A stretch of DNA of 64,000 nucleotides from Maylandia zebra (GCF_041146795.1 NC_135175.1:23103075-23167074), one strand, 5' to 3'. Shown: positions 35,317-48,230, counted from the stretch's first letter. A program made the numbers and translations. The notes: generated by a model from the sequence alone, not told the origin.

Positions 35317-38313
35317 CCAAATACTCCATTCAATTGTGTTCCTCCTCACATGCGCACGCAGCCCTGTTGTTTTGATCCTTCATTCAGCGCATCAATAGGA
35401 AGCTTCATCAAAATATTCACAGGCAGAGAAGCTCCCCTGAAGTTCAGATAGGGACACCAGCGCATGAACAAAAGCTAAAGCTGTTAGGCTGCATGGGCAC
35501 TTCTTTCCTGGAACAAAAGGTTTTATCTGAGAATAATTTGTCTCGTATTGGGAAGTAGAGATTCAGGTGGTCAAATGACCACCAGCGGTCCTTTTTTGAG
35601 GCTCCTCATGGTTCAGAAAAGTCTTGCATTGCTGCCAAAATACCATATATGACCGTGTAAAGCTGGGGAGGTAACACGGAGATAAAAATCTCTGCAGAAA
35701 CTCTTAAAAATGCCTGGGATAAAAGCAATTTTATTCAGTACTGCAGACAATTTTAGAGAGTTCTCATGTTGTAAAAAATGGAAGTGGGTGCAGGATACAT
35801 CAGGAAAGTATCAATGTCTACCTCTACACACAAAAGGGCCCCATCCTGCTATGACCTCTCCCACCATCCTCCCCCTCCCCTACTGTGTCATTTACCCACA
35901 GTTTCTAAATGCTTCCTACGGCCAGAGTGGAATCTGCTCAGAGCTGCCTGGGCTTTGTGGCGGAAACATAATTAAAGTGGTGAAAGATGTAAAAGGTGAA
36001 GAATGGGGATGACATCAGGCCAATTTCACACTTGGCACTCGAATGGCTAGGTCCAAGCCAGGACTCTTGCCTCGCAACACAGATCAAAGCCCACTGTCAC
36101 CGCACCAGTGCAGGAAAAAAAAGAGGCAAAAGGACACCTAACTATGCTAATCCCCAGGACGAATATATTTTAATCTTGTTAGAATACAAGTTAATGCTGT
36201 GGCTCAGTGGCTGAACTTTTTTGGCAAGAATGAGAGGTGGACAGAACTACTTTTACCTTTTCTACATGAGGTGCCTCTGTCTGGCACCGGATAAACAGTC
36301 AGAGTCTGAACAAACTTTCTTTTGGACAAACTCACCGTATTATCGAGCCACATACTGTACAGGGCAGCAGATAGCAGTGAAAAGGCAGTGAAAAGGCAAG
36401 CAACAGTTTTCATTAAGAACAACGATGGAAAAAAGAAAAACTGTGTCAGTGACCCCGGCTGAATCCCCACTAGGGCACCTAACATGCAAAGGAAATGAGT
36501 ATTTTGTGGACTGGTTTGTCCCCTCTCACACTGAGCCCTTCTTTCTCAAAAGCACCTTGGTAACCCTTGATCTCTCATGTATGGAAGTCAGGGTGCTGGG
36601 GCCTGCAGAAGTTGACTAGGCAGACAATAGCAAGCGGATGCTTTCTGGAGAAGTCACACCCAGGCAACTCTCATTTCACACACCGTGTTTGAGTGACCCT
36701 TGAAAAAAAAGAAAGAAGATGCAAGACTTTTAAGCAAAGATTCTTTTTGTTCACTTGAAGAAATTCAGGAAAAAGAAAAAACATCAATGCACCTTTTCCC
36801 ATGTAGCTACCATATTTGTTTCCTAAAGTAATGTTTTCTGCTCAGCGAGACCAAATTTTATGCTGCGTTCAAATTTCACAAAGTTGTTTTTAACACAGCA
36901 TGAGTTGCACAGCTTGTTCTCTATACTGGTGGATTTATGGATGTGTCATATATTTTTAACAAAAAGATGGTAAAAGAAATATAGGAACAAAATAAGAGAA
37001 GCAATTACAGAATAGGAAATGTTTATTAATAAAAAGTTATTTAATATTACGGTCATAGTTATCTTACATTTAATTTAACATAAATACATCATTTCTTGCA
37101 GTTGCACCTTAAGTTGAATCATGTCTTTTGCAGAATGCGTCTGGTGTAACACTGACTACGGCTTTGGATGAACTCTTGTCTTTGATTGCTGCTACAAAAT
37201 ATTACAATAAGCACTTTAGAACTAAAAAAAAACACCAACTTTTAAAATAATTTCCTAATATGTCTTATGGGTCATCTTTTTTGGCAAGTGGAAGCAAATA
37301 TCTTGCATGGCACAAAACACAATGTTTTCTTTTGGAACATCTGCAGATATCAATTTCTGAATGTACATTTACACCTAAAAGCAGCAACTACAAAAATTAT
37401 TTTCACTAATCATCATTATATTCTTTAAATTTTGCATTGATCATTTATTGTTCAGACATTAGATACACAAAATCCCCAAACACAAAATGCTTAAACATTA
37501 TCATCAGATTAACAGTTTTATCTGATTAAAAGTCTAAAATCTATATATTTTTAAATTTGTCAGTACATGAATATAACAAAAAAAGGCCAGAAATAAAACA
37601 GATATTTTATCGCAATTCAATAAATTCAAAAATTTCTTCTCAATTGGACACCTTCTCAAACTGATCAGGTATTTGCTCTAATAAGAAATCCTGAGATGTG
37701 GATAACATTTTCCAGGCCCCTCATTTTGAGTCCATCGTGTACAAACGTTACACCATCTTTAAGTATTGCAACACCTAGTGCTGCAGCTGATTAACAGTGG
37801 AACATTTTTCTACCATTTGACCACATATCCTGTACAACAGCTATATTAATAAAGATTTTCTCAATCATCAGCTTCAGTTATTTTAAGTGAAAAAAATCAA
37901 AATGCTAATTTGAGTGAATATGCCACTTTGCAACTTCAAACCTGAGTAAAATTTACCCTCAGTAATGAACAGATTTATGTTTCCTTGCATGAATGTGTTA
38001 TTTAAGCCATATGTAATGCACTGGAGTAAACAGTGTATACAAAATTTGTGCTGAGTTTGTCTAAAACAGGTCTGTAACAACATCACAAAGCCAAGATTAA
38101 AACATCAGCACTCTGGTGGAAGAGAAATGCACACAAAGGTATCAAAGGTATCAATTTGTAATGTGCGCTTCATTATAATTTCAAAATGAGTCTAGCAACA
38201 ACAACAAAACGGATCCACTTAACAGAAAAACTCAGGTTGGTTCTGTTTCTCCTACATTCTTCTTCTACATACTAAATAAAGATGTACAATGTACAGTCAT
38301 GCCAGTTTTGGCC

Positions 38314-38339
38314 TTTTTTTTTTTTTTTTCTTTTTTTTT
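38314..38339 (+). repeat. Poly-T tract
   Basis: A run of 16 T, one C, then 9 T. It could be the reverse-complemented tail of a minus-strand retrocopy, but no body was recognised. Confidence 0.7.
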
Positions 38340-39589
38340 ATACAGAGTTTGTGTTGCTCGCTGACACACAGCCAGACAGGGTCAAGGATACATCTGACTC
38401 ACCTCAGGCCCCCTTGCTTTCCCCAGGGACTGGCCTGTCACTCACTTTGTGGTTACGGATCATAGCTGACAGAGGCACAAAGTGAGAGCTCGATGCTGCA
38501 TCAACAGTAGCAACATCATCACCAAAACCCATCCTTAGCATGACATCTTCCTCCTAGTACACCAGCTAGCTCCCTGCACTGTGGAAAGGAAATAAACACA
38601 TTCACACCAAGAGGATCATAATAAACTGTCATTCAGCGAAAGTAGGAAGAGCTAAAAATAAAAATTTGGACATTTACCTTTAAATTTTCCACACTGCAGT
38701 TTGGATGTAGAGTGCCTTGCAATAGAGCTGTTAAGAAGAAGCTGCCAGTCCTGCAAAGGTTTAAAATGATTGGGTATAATGCTTAATTTCAGCCAGTTTA
38801 CTGAGATTGGTTATATCCATCTATGCTCTGTGAGCCATTTTAAAAGGGTCTCAAGCTCATTGAAACAGCACTGGGTTGGTGTAGCGTACAGCCTTTAATT
38901 GGTATTAGTTAGATGACATAATAAGCACATTCACAGAGCTGTTTAAGAGCAAAGGGTTTCAAAAATCACTGATCGCACTACTTTGTTCTGTCAACATTAA
39001 AAATGAATATGCTCGCTGAAATACTGTACTGTATCACTTCAGAATACAAATGATGCAGTGGCCAATGCGTGCAGTACAAACAAATACATATTATGAGTAA
39101 AATATGAATATTTTAGGGTTTTTTGTTTTGTTTTTTTAACATCTTTAGATAGTACACAGCAGAAAATCCTGTGTTAATCACACAGAGCCCATAAGCAGTT
39201 GTATAAACCTGTAGCCAAAAACATGAAGAATGGCAGCACGCCAAAGAGCATGTTCATGTTCAATTACAGTGTAGTAAGTGTAACGCCTAATAAAATACTG
39301 CATACGAAGGGTTCGCTAATCATATTAGCCCTATTACAAGTTTTGAAATCAGCTCATAAAGAAGAATATATGATTGTTTTGAGTAAAATTTCTCACAAAC
39401 TGTTGCTCAAAACAGAGCGTTACAGTAAAATACAGATGGCGGATGAATCTGTGACAAAATTTGCTAACTATTCAGTGATTTCAGCAGCGTGTTCCCGTCT
39501 AGACATTTTCGGATTCACATTGTACTCAGACGACTGAAAACACCAAAAAATAATGATCTCGCTTTGAGCTGGCATACGAGGCGAGCTAC

Positions 39590-39770
39590 AGCTCAGTCGA
39601 CTGTGCCTTAGCTCACAGTAGTGGGCGTTTCCCTCTTTCTCCCTCTCACTCATTTTGCTGCGTGCTGCCATTTTAACTGTTCCTGAGTGGCAGGCGAGAG
39701 GGCGGGGTTGGAAGTGGCGGCCATGATGGTGGAATCGCTACACCCACTCCTGAGAAACGGCCTCAACATC
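39590..39770. promoter_or_regulatory. CpG-rich, promoter-like block of unknown owner
   Basis: A small GC-rich island in AT-rich DNA. It contains GAGGGCGGGGTTGG (GC box), GGAAGTGGCGGCCATGATGG (an ETS-like GGAAG with a YY1-like GCCAT) and CTGCCATTTTAACTG. These are typical of housekeeping promoters or of some mobile-element promoters. No exon attached to it could be identified on either strand. Confidence 0.3.
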
Positions 39771-40364
39771 AAAGCCAGTTCACACATTAGGCTATGTTCT
39801 GGTTCAGGCCAAAATCAGCGACTGTAGGCATAGGATAAAGAGCGACATGTGGTAAATAATAAAAGAAACATTTCACTGTGTCTGTGGCGAAACATTCCCA
39901 TTAAGGAATAATGGTGCTAATTATTTTCTTCTAAGCCTATTAAAATAGTTTGTTTTGGGGTTTGTTTGTTTTTAAAAAGGAACAAAGAAAAAAAAATCTA
40001 GACATTTGTGCATATTGGCATAAAAATTCTAGACAAGATCTGATTTGCGTTTTTAAAATTCAAACTCTTCATTACTACTTTTCAGTGTTTGTCTTCTTTG
40101 GTTTCCAGATTACGTTTAAATCTTTTCCAAGGAATTATCTATGTATAAGCTCTGAGTAAGCAGAGATAAAGAGAAACACTGTGCCGGATATTAATTTGAG
40201 CAACTGAAATATAAAATTAAAAATGTGAAAAAGGTCGAGCAACATACGAGCATAACAATGTGTAACCACACAGAAAATCTGTCTCTCGCTCAACAAGAAG
40301 GCATTAAAGCCGCTCGGACAGACAAGTGCTACTCAGCATTTGTTAAAACTAAGCAAGTAACTAA

Positions 40365-40425
40365 ATTGAATTTATATAACACATTTAAAACCAAAGTGCT
40401 TTCCAATAAATTAAAATAAATAAAG
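40365..40425 (+). repeat. Short fragment of the GCGCTTT-type fish repeat
   Basis: TTGAATTTATATAACACATT followed by CCAAAGTGCTTTCCAATAAA resembles the head of the dispersed repeats at 7.0-7.6 and 58.08-58.35 kb. It is short and diverged. Confidence 0.35.
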
Positions 40426-40874
40426 GGCCTAAAGACTGATGCTTCACACAAAAACAGCTTATGTTAGTAGTCAGTTTTTGTAAGTAAGAGTTTAATTAAT
40501 ATTTCTATTGGTTTTACCTCCAATTTATTGACTGAATATCACATTTGTAAATGAAATTTTAAGATTACTTACTGTGTATGATGAAGAAAACATCCAAAAG
40601 TGCATCCAGTAAACAGCAAAATCACAATACAAGTCTTCCATTTTGTGACCCAACTGAAATTATCATATAATATAACTAGCAAATAATTAAATGAATAAAA
40701 AAATAAAACCAGTTTTGCCAACAAATTCATGCCTGTGGTTTCTGAAAGCAGATTGCGCATTATGTAGGTCACATCCATACCCCGCCTCATTTCCCCACCT
40801 CCAACCCTGAAATTAAAAAGAAAAAAAAATGTCTTCCTTGGATGACCAAAGTAGCTCCTAACCAACTACAGTTG

Positions 40875-40887
40875 AGGTCAAAGTTCA
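40875..40887 (+). promoter_or_regulatory. DR1 nuclear-receptor motif
   Basis: AGGTCAAAGTTCA is a near-perfect direct repeat with one-base spacing, the site type bound by HNF4, COUP-TF, and RXR with PPAR or RAR. It lies at the start of a GC-rich block (40870-41170) in otherwise AT-rich DNA, followed by two GGCAAC copies (40900-40915). Motif only; function inferred. Confidence 0.35.
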
Positions 40888-42329
40888 CCGTGTCCCCCTT
40901 GGCAACACCAGGGCAACAAACAACAACTGTGTCTAGACAGGTCATGGTACACCCCCGCACCATGCCCAACCCAACCCACTACCCCCTGGCTTCTTCCGGA
41001 AGGAGGTGTCAGCAGTAGCCAAGTACAGGGTAAACAGGGCAACGGGGTGGAGGGGGGTGCCCTTTGGCCCTCATGAGGTCGGATCAGCACCTCCACCCTC
41101 CACTGATCAAAGATCAGCATCCTTCATGCCAGGGCCTTGGTCAAAGGGGGCAGGGTCGAGAGATGAACTCTACATTTCTGTAAGCTAGAGGTGTCCAGAC
41201 CCAATTGTCTTCTTTCACGGCCCAAAATGGACCCTTCCGGTGCTGCTGATTACATTAGGGAACGACAACCTCTTTTCAAAAGAAGCACCCAGACAAAAGA
41301 GGCGCTTCCGTGCCCCTCGCCATCTGGTCCCAAAATAACAGAAAAAGTCCTAGGGATAAAAAGCCCAGCCAGCACACAGCTTTAAATAAAAGGAAAGCTG
41401 TTTGAATAGATGGGATGGCTGGACAGATAAGCAAACATACAGTAAAGCCTCACATTTACGCAGAGATTGGAACCCAATCTACATCAGCAAATAAAGCAGT
41501 GTACATGGGCTCTGAGTAGAGGCCTGGAAATGGTATTCTGCCTGTGCACCAGCTAGAGAAAAGTGCCACACATATATCATCATCACTATTATTGGAAGAT
41601 ATACAACGCCAAAGGCCCTTGATCAGGTTAAACTCATTCGTAATGGAAATTAGATTAAAAACATTAAAATATATGACAGTTCTGAACTGGTAATACAATC
41701 TAGTCAATAGAAATTAAGATAAATAATCCAGGGCAGAGTACGTCAGGCACCACTGCACGAAAAAAGCCAATGTATTGGGAATTCAAAAGGATTTTCAACA
41801 CATTAGGTTGATTGCTAATTGATTTGCAACCACAGACACTGTGTACTCTGTCTGTCGTATCCCTAGTAGTTCGTTTTTAGTACTTAGTCGTCTTCATCAG
41901 ATGAGTTTCTATTTTGCATGTCGTGACTTTTGAATGCCCACGATTCAAACAAAGCAAAAGAACATTGATGCAGCTGATGTCAAAGATGATTTGGCCTATT
42001 TGCAGCTCAAGTTGCCTTGAAAGAGAAGAAAAAATGCTACTGACTAGCAGTTAGCACATTGTTATAGTGTCATTTATTACAGAGTCCAAGTAAAGAGCAC
42101 AGTAATATCTTATATGGATAGTCACCATTGAAAAAATATTGTTTATTACTGAGAAATCTTTGTAAATTTGGGAAAATCTGAAATTAATTTCTCTAATTAA
42201 AGTCCTAAAAATGTTGACTCTAAAATAAAGCAACGGGAAGTTCTGAAACTATTTTTTTTTCAAAGATTATGACCTATTACAATTAAATACACTTTTGTCC
42301 AAAGTGTAAACATACAGGCAATTTAGGTA

Positions 42330-42830
42330 AGAAACATGGGATCCTGCTGTCACCTATTCTATAAAATGGGACTTTTGGAGCTCTGTTTTGCTAATGCTAA
42401 TTATGTGCTCTGCTATGCATGGCCCGTTTTTCCTCTCAGTTTAAGTCCACAAGGAAATTTGGGGGAATAAACAACCTCATTAGTGGCAAAGGTGATGCTG
42501 CCCTTGATCTTGAATGCTTCTGTCAGGAGAAAGGACAATGTGCAGCATTGAGAAGTAAAGTTAGATTGAGCAGTCTCCCCACTTGGGACTAACAGCTATG
42601 TTAAGAAAACTGATTTATTTTTTAAAATAAAAATGCAACTGCAATGTGGAAAAAGCACAGCATGAAACACAACTTCAAACATTAGTCATTACATTAGATA
42701 ACTTGTTTAGGCCCAAAGCTGCTAAAAGGCTCTCCAATCAAATACTGTCCATCAATCCGCAATTTGATTATTTAGCATTGCTGCCTCTTTAAACTCCATC
42801 TTCACAGATCAAGAGCTTAGCATTGTGTTT
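42330..42830 (+). promoter_or_regulatory. Candidate conserved non-coding blocks
   Basis: Balanced, non-repetitive text without a coding frame. It includes GCTAATGCTAATTATGTGC (near 42390-42408), a block near 42465-42550, and CCAATCAAATACTG followed by CCATCAATCCGCAATTTGATT (42734-42769), where repeated ATCAA/TTGAT cores resemble Pbx/Hox-type sites. It looks like an enhancer pair downstream of en2; to be tested by alignment. Confidence 0.28.
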
Positions 42831-44049
42831 TAATTTAATGCTTTTATTTAAGGTTTAATCACCAAAAGTTTAAATATGAATAAAAGGGATGTAGGAAATA
42901 TGAAATAATGCTAGTGCCGGGAGAAAATGATGATTTAATATCCAATGAACCTGAAGAAAAGTTTTAAATAAAGTTTCTTTTTCAGTTTTCTTTTAATTTT
43001 AGAGCCATTCTGCAAATATATGGCTGGTCTTACATAGTGCAAGTTTTATACAAAGATTGTTTTCCAACCTTTTCCATCTTTTCTTCATATGCTTCACTCT
43101 TCTTGTTTTCTTTTAGGAACTCAACCTAAATCCCACTCTAGTTTTATGTTTTAAACATCATACAAATAAGTAAAATGTGCGTGAACACAACCAAATAATT
43201 AAAAAATATGGCTGCACACTAAGTGATCCACATCTAAGCTGTCGAAAATGGTCAGAGGCTATAAATACACCAGCTAATTCATAAAAATGAACTGAATGCA
43301 AATGGAAGTCTGCTGGTAGGAATTCTGACAGCTAAATCCAGAGAGGAGTGGAAATTACCGTCGACTTCAATGTCTTAAAAGACCAACTCCACACATGACA
43401 ACAAGCTCCTCTTATCCCTGCTGTGATGCAGCAACATCCTGCAAGATGATATTTTCATCTGTGTCATTTCTAGAAAAAGCTGTTCATATCGAAACAATAT
43501 GAAGAGAATAAACGAAGGTGGTGAGGCACTGTGATGTGTAAAGCTCCAGAGTAAAATAAGATATCAAAATAAGAGTTTGTTTTATTTTTAATAAACACTC
43601 CAAAGTTTTAAACTTCAGACATGTCACTCTGATACATACAGGTATAACTGCTCTAAAATGCTAAAGACAGACTGCATTGATGTGCATTTAGACCAGAATT
43701 TGACATGTATAAATATGGCTCAGTCACTCAATTGCCAATGCTGTAAAAGTGTAATGATGTCGCTTTCTTCAAGCTGAAAGTCAAACCTCTATAACACAGG
43801 CAAACACAAATGCACATGCACAAATTCGTGGTTGATTTTCTTTGCTTTTTGTTTTCTCAAGAAGTACTTTTTGGCTTTGCAATTATTAATAAAGGCAGTT
43901 ATAGACAAGAATATCAAATTACAGGACAGCTACAGTCAAAATGTGGAATCTGTCAGGTTTTTTTAAGGTTTGCATGCTCCAGGATGGCAATTACTGCTAT
44001 ACCGTAAATACCTCTCAATCAAGGAAACGTTAAAATTTACATTAAATGT

Positions 44050-44165
44050 GCACCAATCACATGCACGATAGAGCTGTTAGCCAATTACCATCCACACAGC
44101 ATGACAATTACAGATAATTATTATTTGCATGTCCTGAACCAGTGCAACACTGTCATAAATGTTAG
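44050..44165 (+). promoter_or_regulatory. Homeodomain-plus-octamer cluster, candidate enhancer
   Basis: Within 50 bases lie CAATTA (44082-44087), CAATTA (44105-44110), TAATTA (44115-44120) and a perfect octamer ATTTGCAT (44123-44130), flanked by CACCAATCACATG and CCTGAACCAGTGCAAC. This density with an exact POU octamer (Oct/Brn/Sox partner sites in neural enhancers) is unusual for chance. No coding frame is present. Confidence 0.38.
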
Positions 44166-46229
44166 AGCTGGTTACTGCACTGTTCATTTTACTGTACATG
44201 AACTACCTCCCCATTATTTTTCCAACTAGGAGAAAAAAATAAGTAGAAAGAAAACAGCTACAACCAGAACTAAGCAAACTCTTCATACTGCACAGCAAAT
44301 AGTCACACACTTGCTGAAAATTGCTACCATCTCAGAAAAAAACGTGTCAGACAAAATGCAAGAAAACAAAGCTTCTTTAGACAACAAACATGAGAAAAAC
44401 TCTCTACAGTGCACTGACTCTCTAATCTTTCTATCTCACTAAGGAGAGTACACTTCCTGTTGCTGTCGTTGACTGACCTTTCAATCCACCAAATCATCTA
44501 CAAACTTGTTTACCTGTGGCTAAAGCAAATCTAAATAACAGCAACACAGTAAAGCCCAACCCACCACTGAGTCACTGCATGGGTGTCTGCTGGGGGTTGC
44601 ACATAACTGGCAGACACTAGCTCAGTGGGATAAGAGAAGCGAGTGTAACATATAGAGGGCAGGTGGTGCCAGTCATGTGGAGTACATGTGCGCCGTCCCA
44701 GTCTGTACCGTCTTAGCTCCATAATGAGTTTTTTCCTTTAGCAATCCCTAAAATTATGTCATCAGGCCTTACAGAGTACTCATTATTGACTGCAACAAAC
44801 AAGCTGAAATAGCACTCAATCCTATGGAGACATGAGAAATGCATTCCAGGGAGGGACTTGAGTCGCTGTGTGAAACCAACAAGAACCAACATGACACCTG
44901 GCATTTTACAGCTAAAGTGGGTTGATGCACACTGCTGAGCACAGTAGCGAAATGGCGAGACATGCTTCTTAATTGTGCAGATTTGAGTGTAGTGTTCAAA
45001 ATAAATAAATATTTAACATATGGTTGTCCAAAAAACCTGAAGCCTTCTTTTGGTTTTGCAGACAGATGAGGTTTACTAAGCTTAAAGAAGGAACTAAATC
45101 TTAATATTAGGAAAGAAATAGAACATTTAAAAACAGATTTTTGTTTTCTGGTGGGGTTTTTTTGTTTTTAAAGGATGAAATGTCTCTACAATTTTTTTTT
45201 AAGTGCATTTAAGTAAAGTTCATGCAATGCACAATGGGAGAAAAAGGTTCCTACAATAAGTTTTTCACATTAGAGACCATAGATTAAAAGCATAATGCAG
45301 TTTTTAGTAAATCTAATATAAAGGTGACTAATTCAAAGCGCACAGCAGTCAGAACCTAACTTTTTAAATCAGTGTTTTTATGACAGCACAAGGTTTCAAT
45401 GCATTTGGAAGAAAATTCTCATACACATTAAACATTAACATAAGCAAAACTTTTGCAGAAAACTCGAATACTGCTGAGCCCAAAGAAAACTTTGCTATTT
45501 GCTTTACTCGGTAGTTTTACAAACAAATACAAATAAAATACCCCTTTAATGTCGCTTGTAAAACATCGTGTAACACAACAGATTTATGTGCCGCTAGTTT
45601 GTAGATGCAAGGAAATTAAAAGGACACACCTTTGGAAAATATGTAATGTAATGAGCAATTACTCAAATGTACATCAAGTGTTTAGTAAAGGCATTTTTCT
45701 AATTTACAAATGTGTGCGATGACTTCTGATTGCTATTGTGAATAAAGTCAAACTACAATAAGTAATGTAAATGATTAGTGTGTAGCGAGAGTTCTAATAT
45801 TTAAAGTTAAGTATTTTTAGAGTTGGAAATTGACAGCTGGAATTTAAAAAAACGAATCTTATATAATACTAGACTAATAAAATCAAAGTCAAAAGAAACC
45901 CTGAAGAACTGATGCCGCCTGCATTTCTGAAGTCTTGCAGCATCTGTGCTTTCATAAAAGTGACATGTACCCTGACTTAAAGACTGTGCAAACATTTTAA
46001 AGAGGGTAATTAGTAAATAGTTAAAGGAAGCAATCACCTAGCAATGAAGATAAAAGGACTCAAAGGAAAACAAACTGGAAATGGGCTGGTACCATTCACA
46101 TCACAGTCGGATTCCAGAGGTTATATGCTAAGTCCTGTTAAGAGTCTCAAAGGGCAAAACATTGAACACTGAGGACTTCTGCGTGAGTGTTCATAAAACC
46201 CAGCCTGAGTTTAAGCACACAAACATGAA

Positions 46230-46900
46230 AAATATCAATTTCACATTTGGTTTAACGCTTTCACACTTTGTGTCACTGACACCCAGAGAGAAGGGCTGTG
46301 GAAGACAAAACACAGCTCCTGGATAAGGATCATGTTAATGCCTATCAATTAGGATCAAAAAGGGATTAACCGGCATGGTTGCAGCAGTGGGATGGGAGCC
46401 CATGCAAAGTCACTGAATACTAGGGGTCAAACCCCCGACTTCATTAGGCCTGACCTTTCCACGCCATTGTGTGACAGAGAGATCCTGCAGTCTGTGGGTG
46501 CAGTCTTACCCATCTTTTAAGGTTTGGGAGTCAGATATGAGACATGCAGAAAAGCTGTTGGAGATAAGTGAAATATGAAATATTCACTTTCAAAGTCCAG
46601 GGAGACTTATTAGGTTACTGCAACTTAGTGCAGGTGGGTATTTACTCATCAACCCCCACACTCTGCAAAGGAAATCAGTTTTTCACCTTAGAGAGAAGTG
46701 AGATTTACTAATTAGTCATGGTGCAGCCTTCCCTCAGTATGATGTACCGCAGGGTTGATGAGCTCTAACTCTGTCTTGCCGTCTTAATTCACAAAAGGTC
46801 AAATGGCAGAATGAAAGCAGGTATTCCAGGTGTGTTCAAATAAGACCCAATTAGGGAAAAATGCAAGTGCACCCTCAAGTCTCAGAAATCCAGCTTTGAG
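46230..46900 (+). promoter_or_regulatory. Long balanced non-coding block, candidate enhancer
   Basis: About 670 bases of non-repetitive, compositionally balanced DNA surrounded by AT-rich sequence. It contains a CAATTAGG and a GGGATTAACC core (46346-46372), the small inverted repeat GGGGTCAAACCCC (46423-46435), ACTAATTAGTCATG (46708-46721) and GACCCAATTAGGG (46846-46858). It is not coding on either strand. The texture is that of a deeply conserved element. Confidence 0.3.
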
Positions 46901-48230
46901 GGAAACTTTTACCAAAGCCACCGCAGTGGTGAAATTTTAATGCTTTTGTATGTTAACGAAGCAGTTTTTGTAAGATATGAAACAAATGACAAAAATATAA
47001 AGCAGTAACATACACACCGATCTGCTCTACATACTATTTGCACCAAACTACTGGCTACTCCACAAATGACGTTTCTGACTTTTCACTATAAAAGTATTTT
47101 GCAGATTTATTCTTACATCTTCATTTTTGTGAATATAAAGTTAATGCAACAAGTTACACTTTACCCCAAGTATGTCTTTTGTTAAAATAACCAAAATTTG
47201 TAGACGATGGCGATGTGTACTATATTACACGGAGGCAAGGAGGACTCTCGAACTGCCATATTATCATCTTACCAGATGTTTATACTCACTCATGGTGATA
47301 GTAGCTGATCAACCAAGCAGCTATCAATTTTAGAAGATGTCTTGATTAAAATATGCACAAAACAATATCTAATAACTCGTCACAATAAGAATGTGTTTTG
47401 TCTTCCTAATTACAAAATTCTGTCCTTTAATAATGATACGAGTCAAGCTTTATATAGTGACTATTGCACTGGTATACTATTTACTGCACGTTCAAACCTT
47501 CATTAGAAAGCCGAATACTGTTACGAACAATAAAATCTCCAAAAAGCATTGTGCAACATGTTAAACACTACTGTAAAAGCATACATGTCTTTTGACACAA
47601 ACAAACTGTATAACTAAGGTCATTTTCAAAGCCGTAGTCCACTGTAAAATCTTATGTGTTGACATCTCAGAGAAAGAGTTACACAAGCAGAAGTTCACCT
47701 CAACCCAAAAGTTTCTTCCCAGAAGGTAAGTACTTATTGAGGCTGTTGCTCACTATAAGCAAGCACACAGCCTTGCAGTGCAGTCAAACAGTGATCACCA
47801 GGCCCTATGACCTTGTTTGTATCGTTTATGAGGGTGTTGTAAATGAGCACACTCCATTTAAAAGTCAGAGGTGGTTTTGCAATCAAATGAAACCAGGAAG
47901 TACTGCTGAAGCTGTCAATGCAATGCAGCTGAGTGGGAACAGACATGCTGCGTGTGCACATCTTAAGACTGGCTGGATCACAGCTAGTTGTAACAAATGC
48001 AAGCAAACACACTCCAGTCAACGAAAAGAGGTTATTTACTTACCTTCACAACTCTCAGAAATAACCGTGACATTTACATTGAAGTCAATGTGGAATTTCA
48101 GGCAGGCAGCCTTCTGCTAATGAAGAACTAATATTCATGTGATATGATGTTGTGGCTGCAGATTACATTCCCAACCTCAGTGAGTGTGTGCCGACTGTGA
48201 TTCTTTAGTGATTTAAAATAAAAGAAAACT

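Noticed and set aside
34987..35451. 154-codon open frame with HTHTHT repeats
   Set aside because: It is the translation of the two (CA)n tracts and the GA-rich stretch, with no gene signals around it.
47656..48120. 154-codon plus-strand open frame
   Set aside because: Its start is not an ATG in a gene context, a plus-strand donor at 47726 lies inside it without a partner, and no domain is recognisable. The minus-strand segment at 48044-48113 overlaps it and has better borders.
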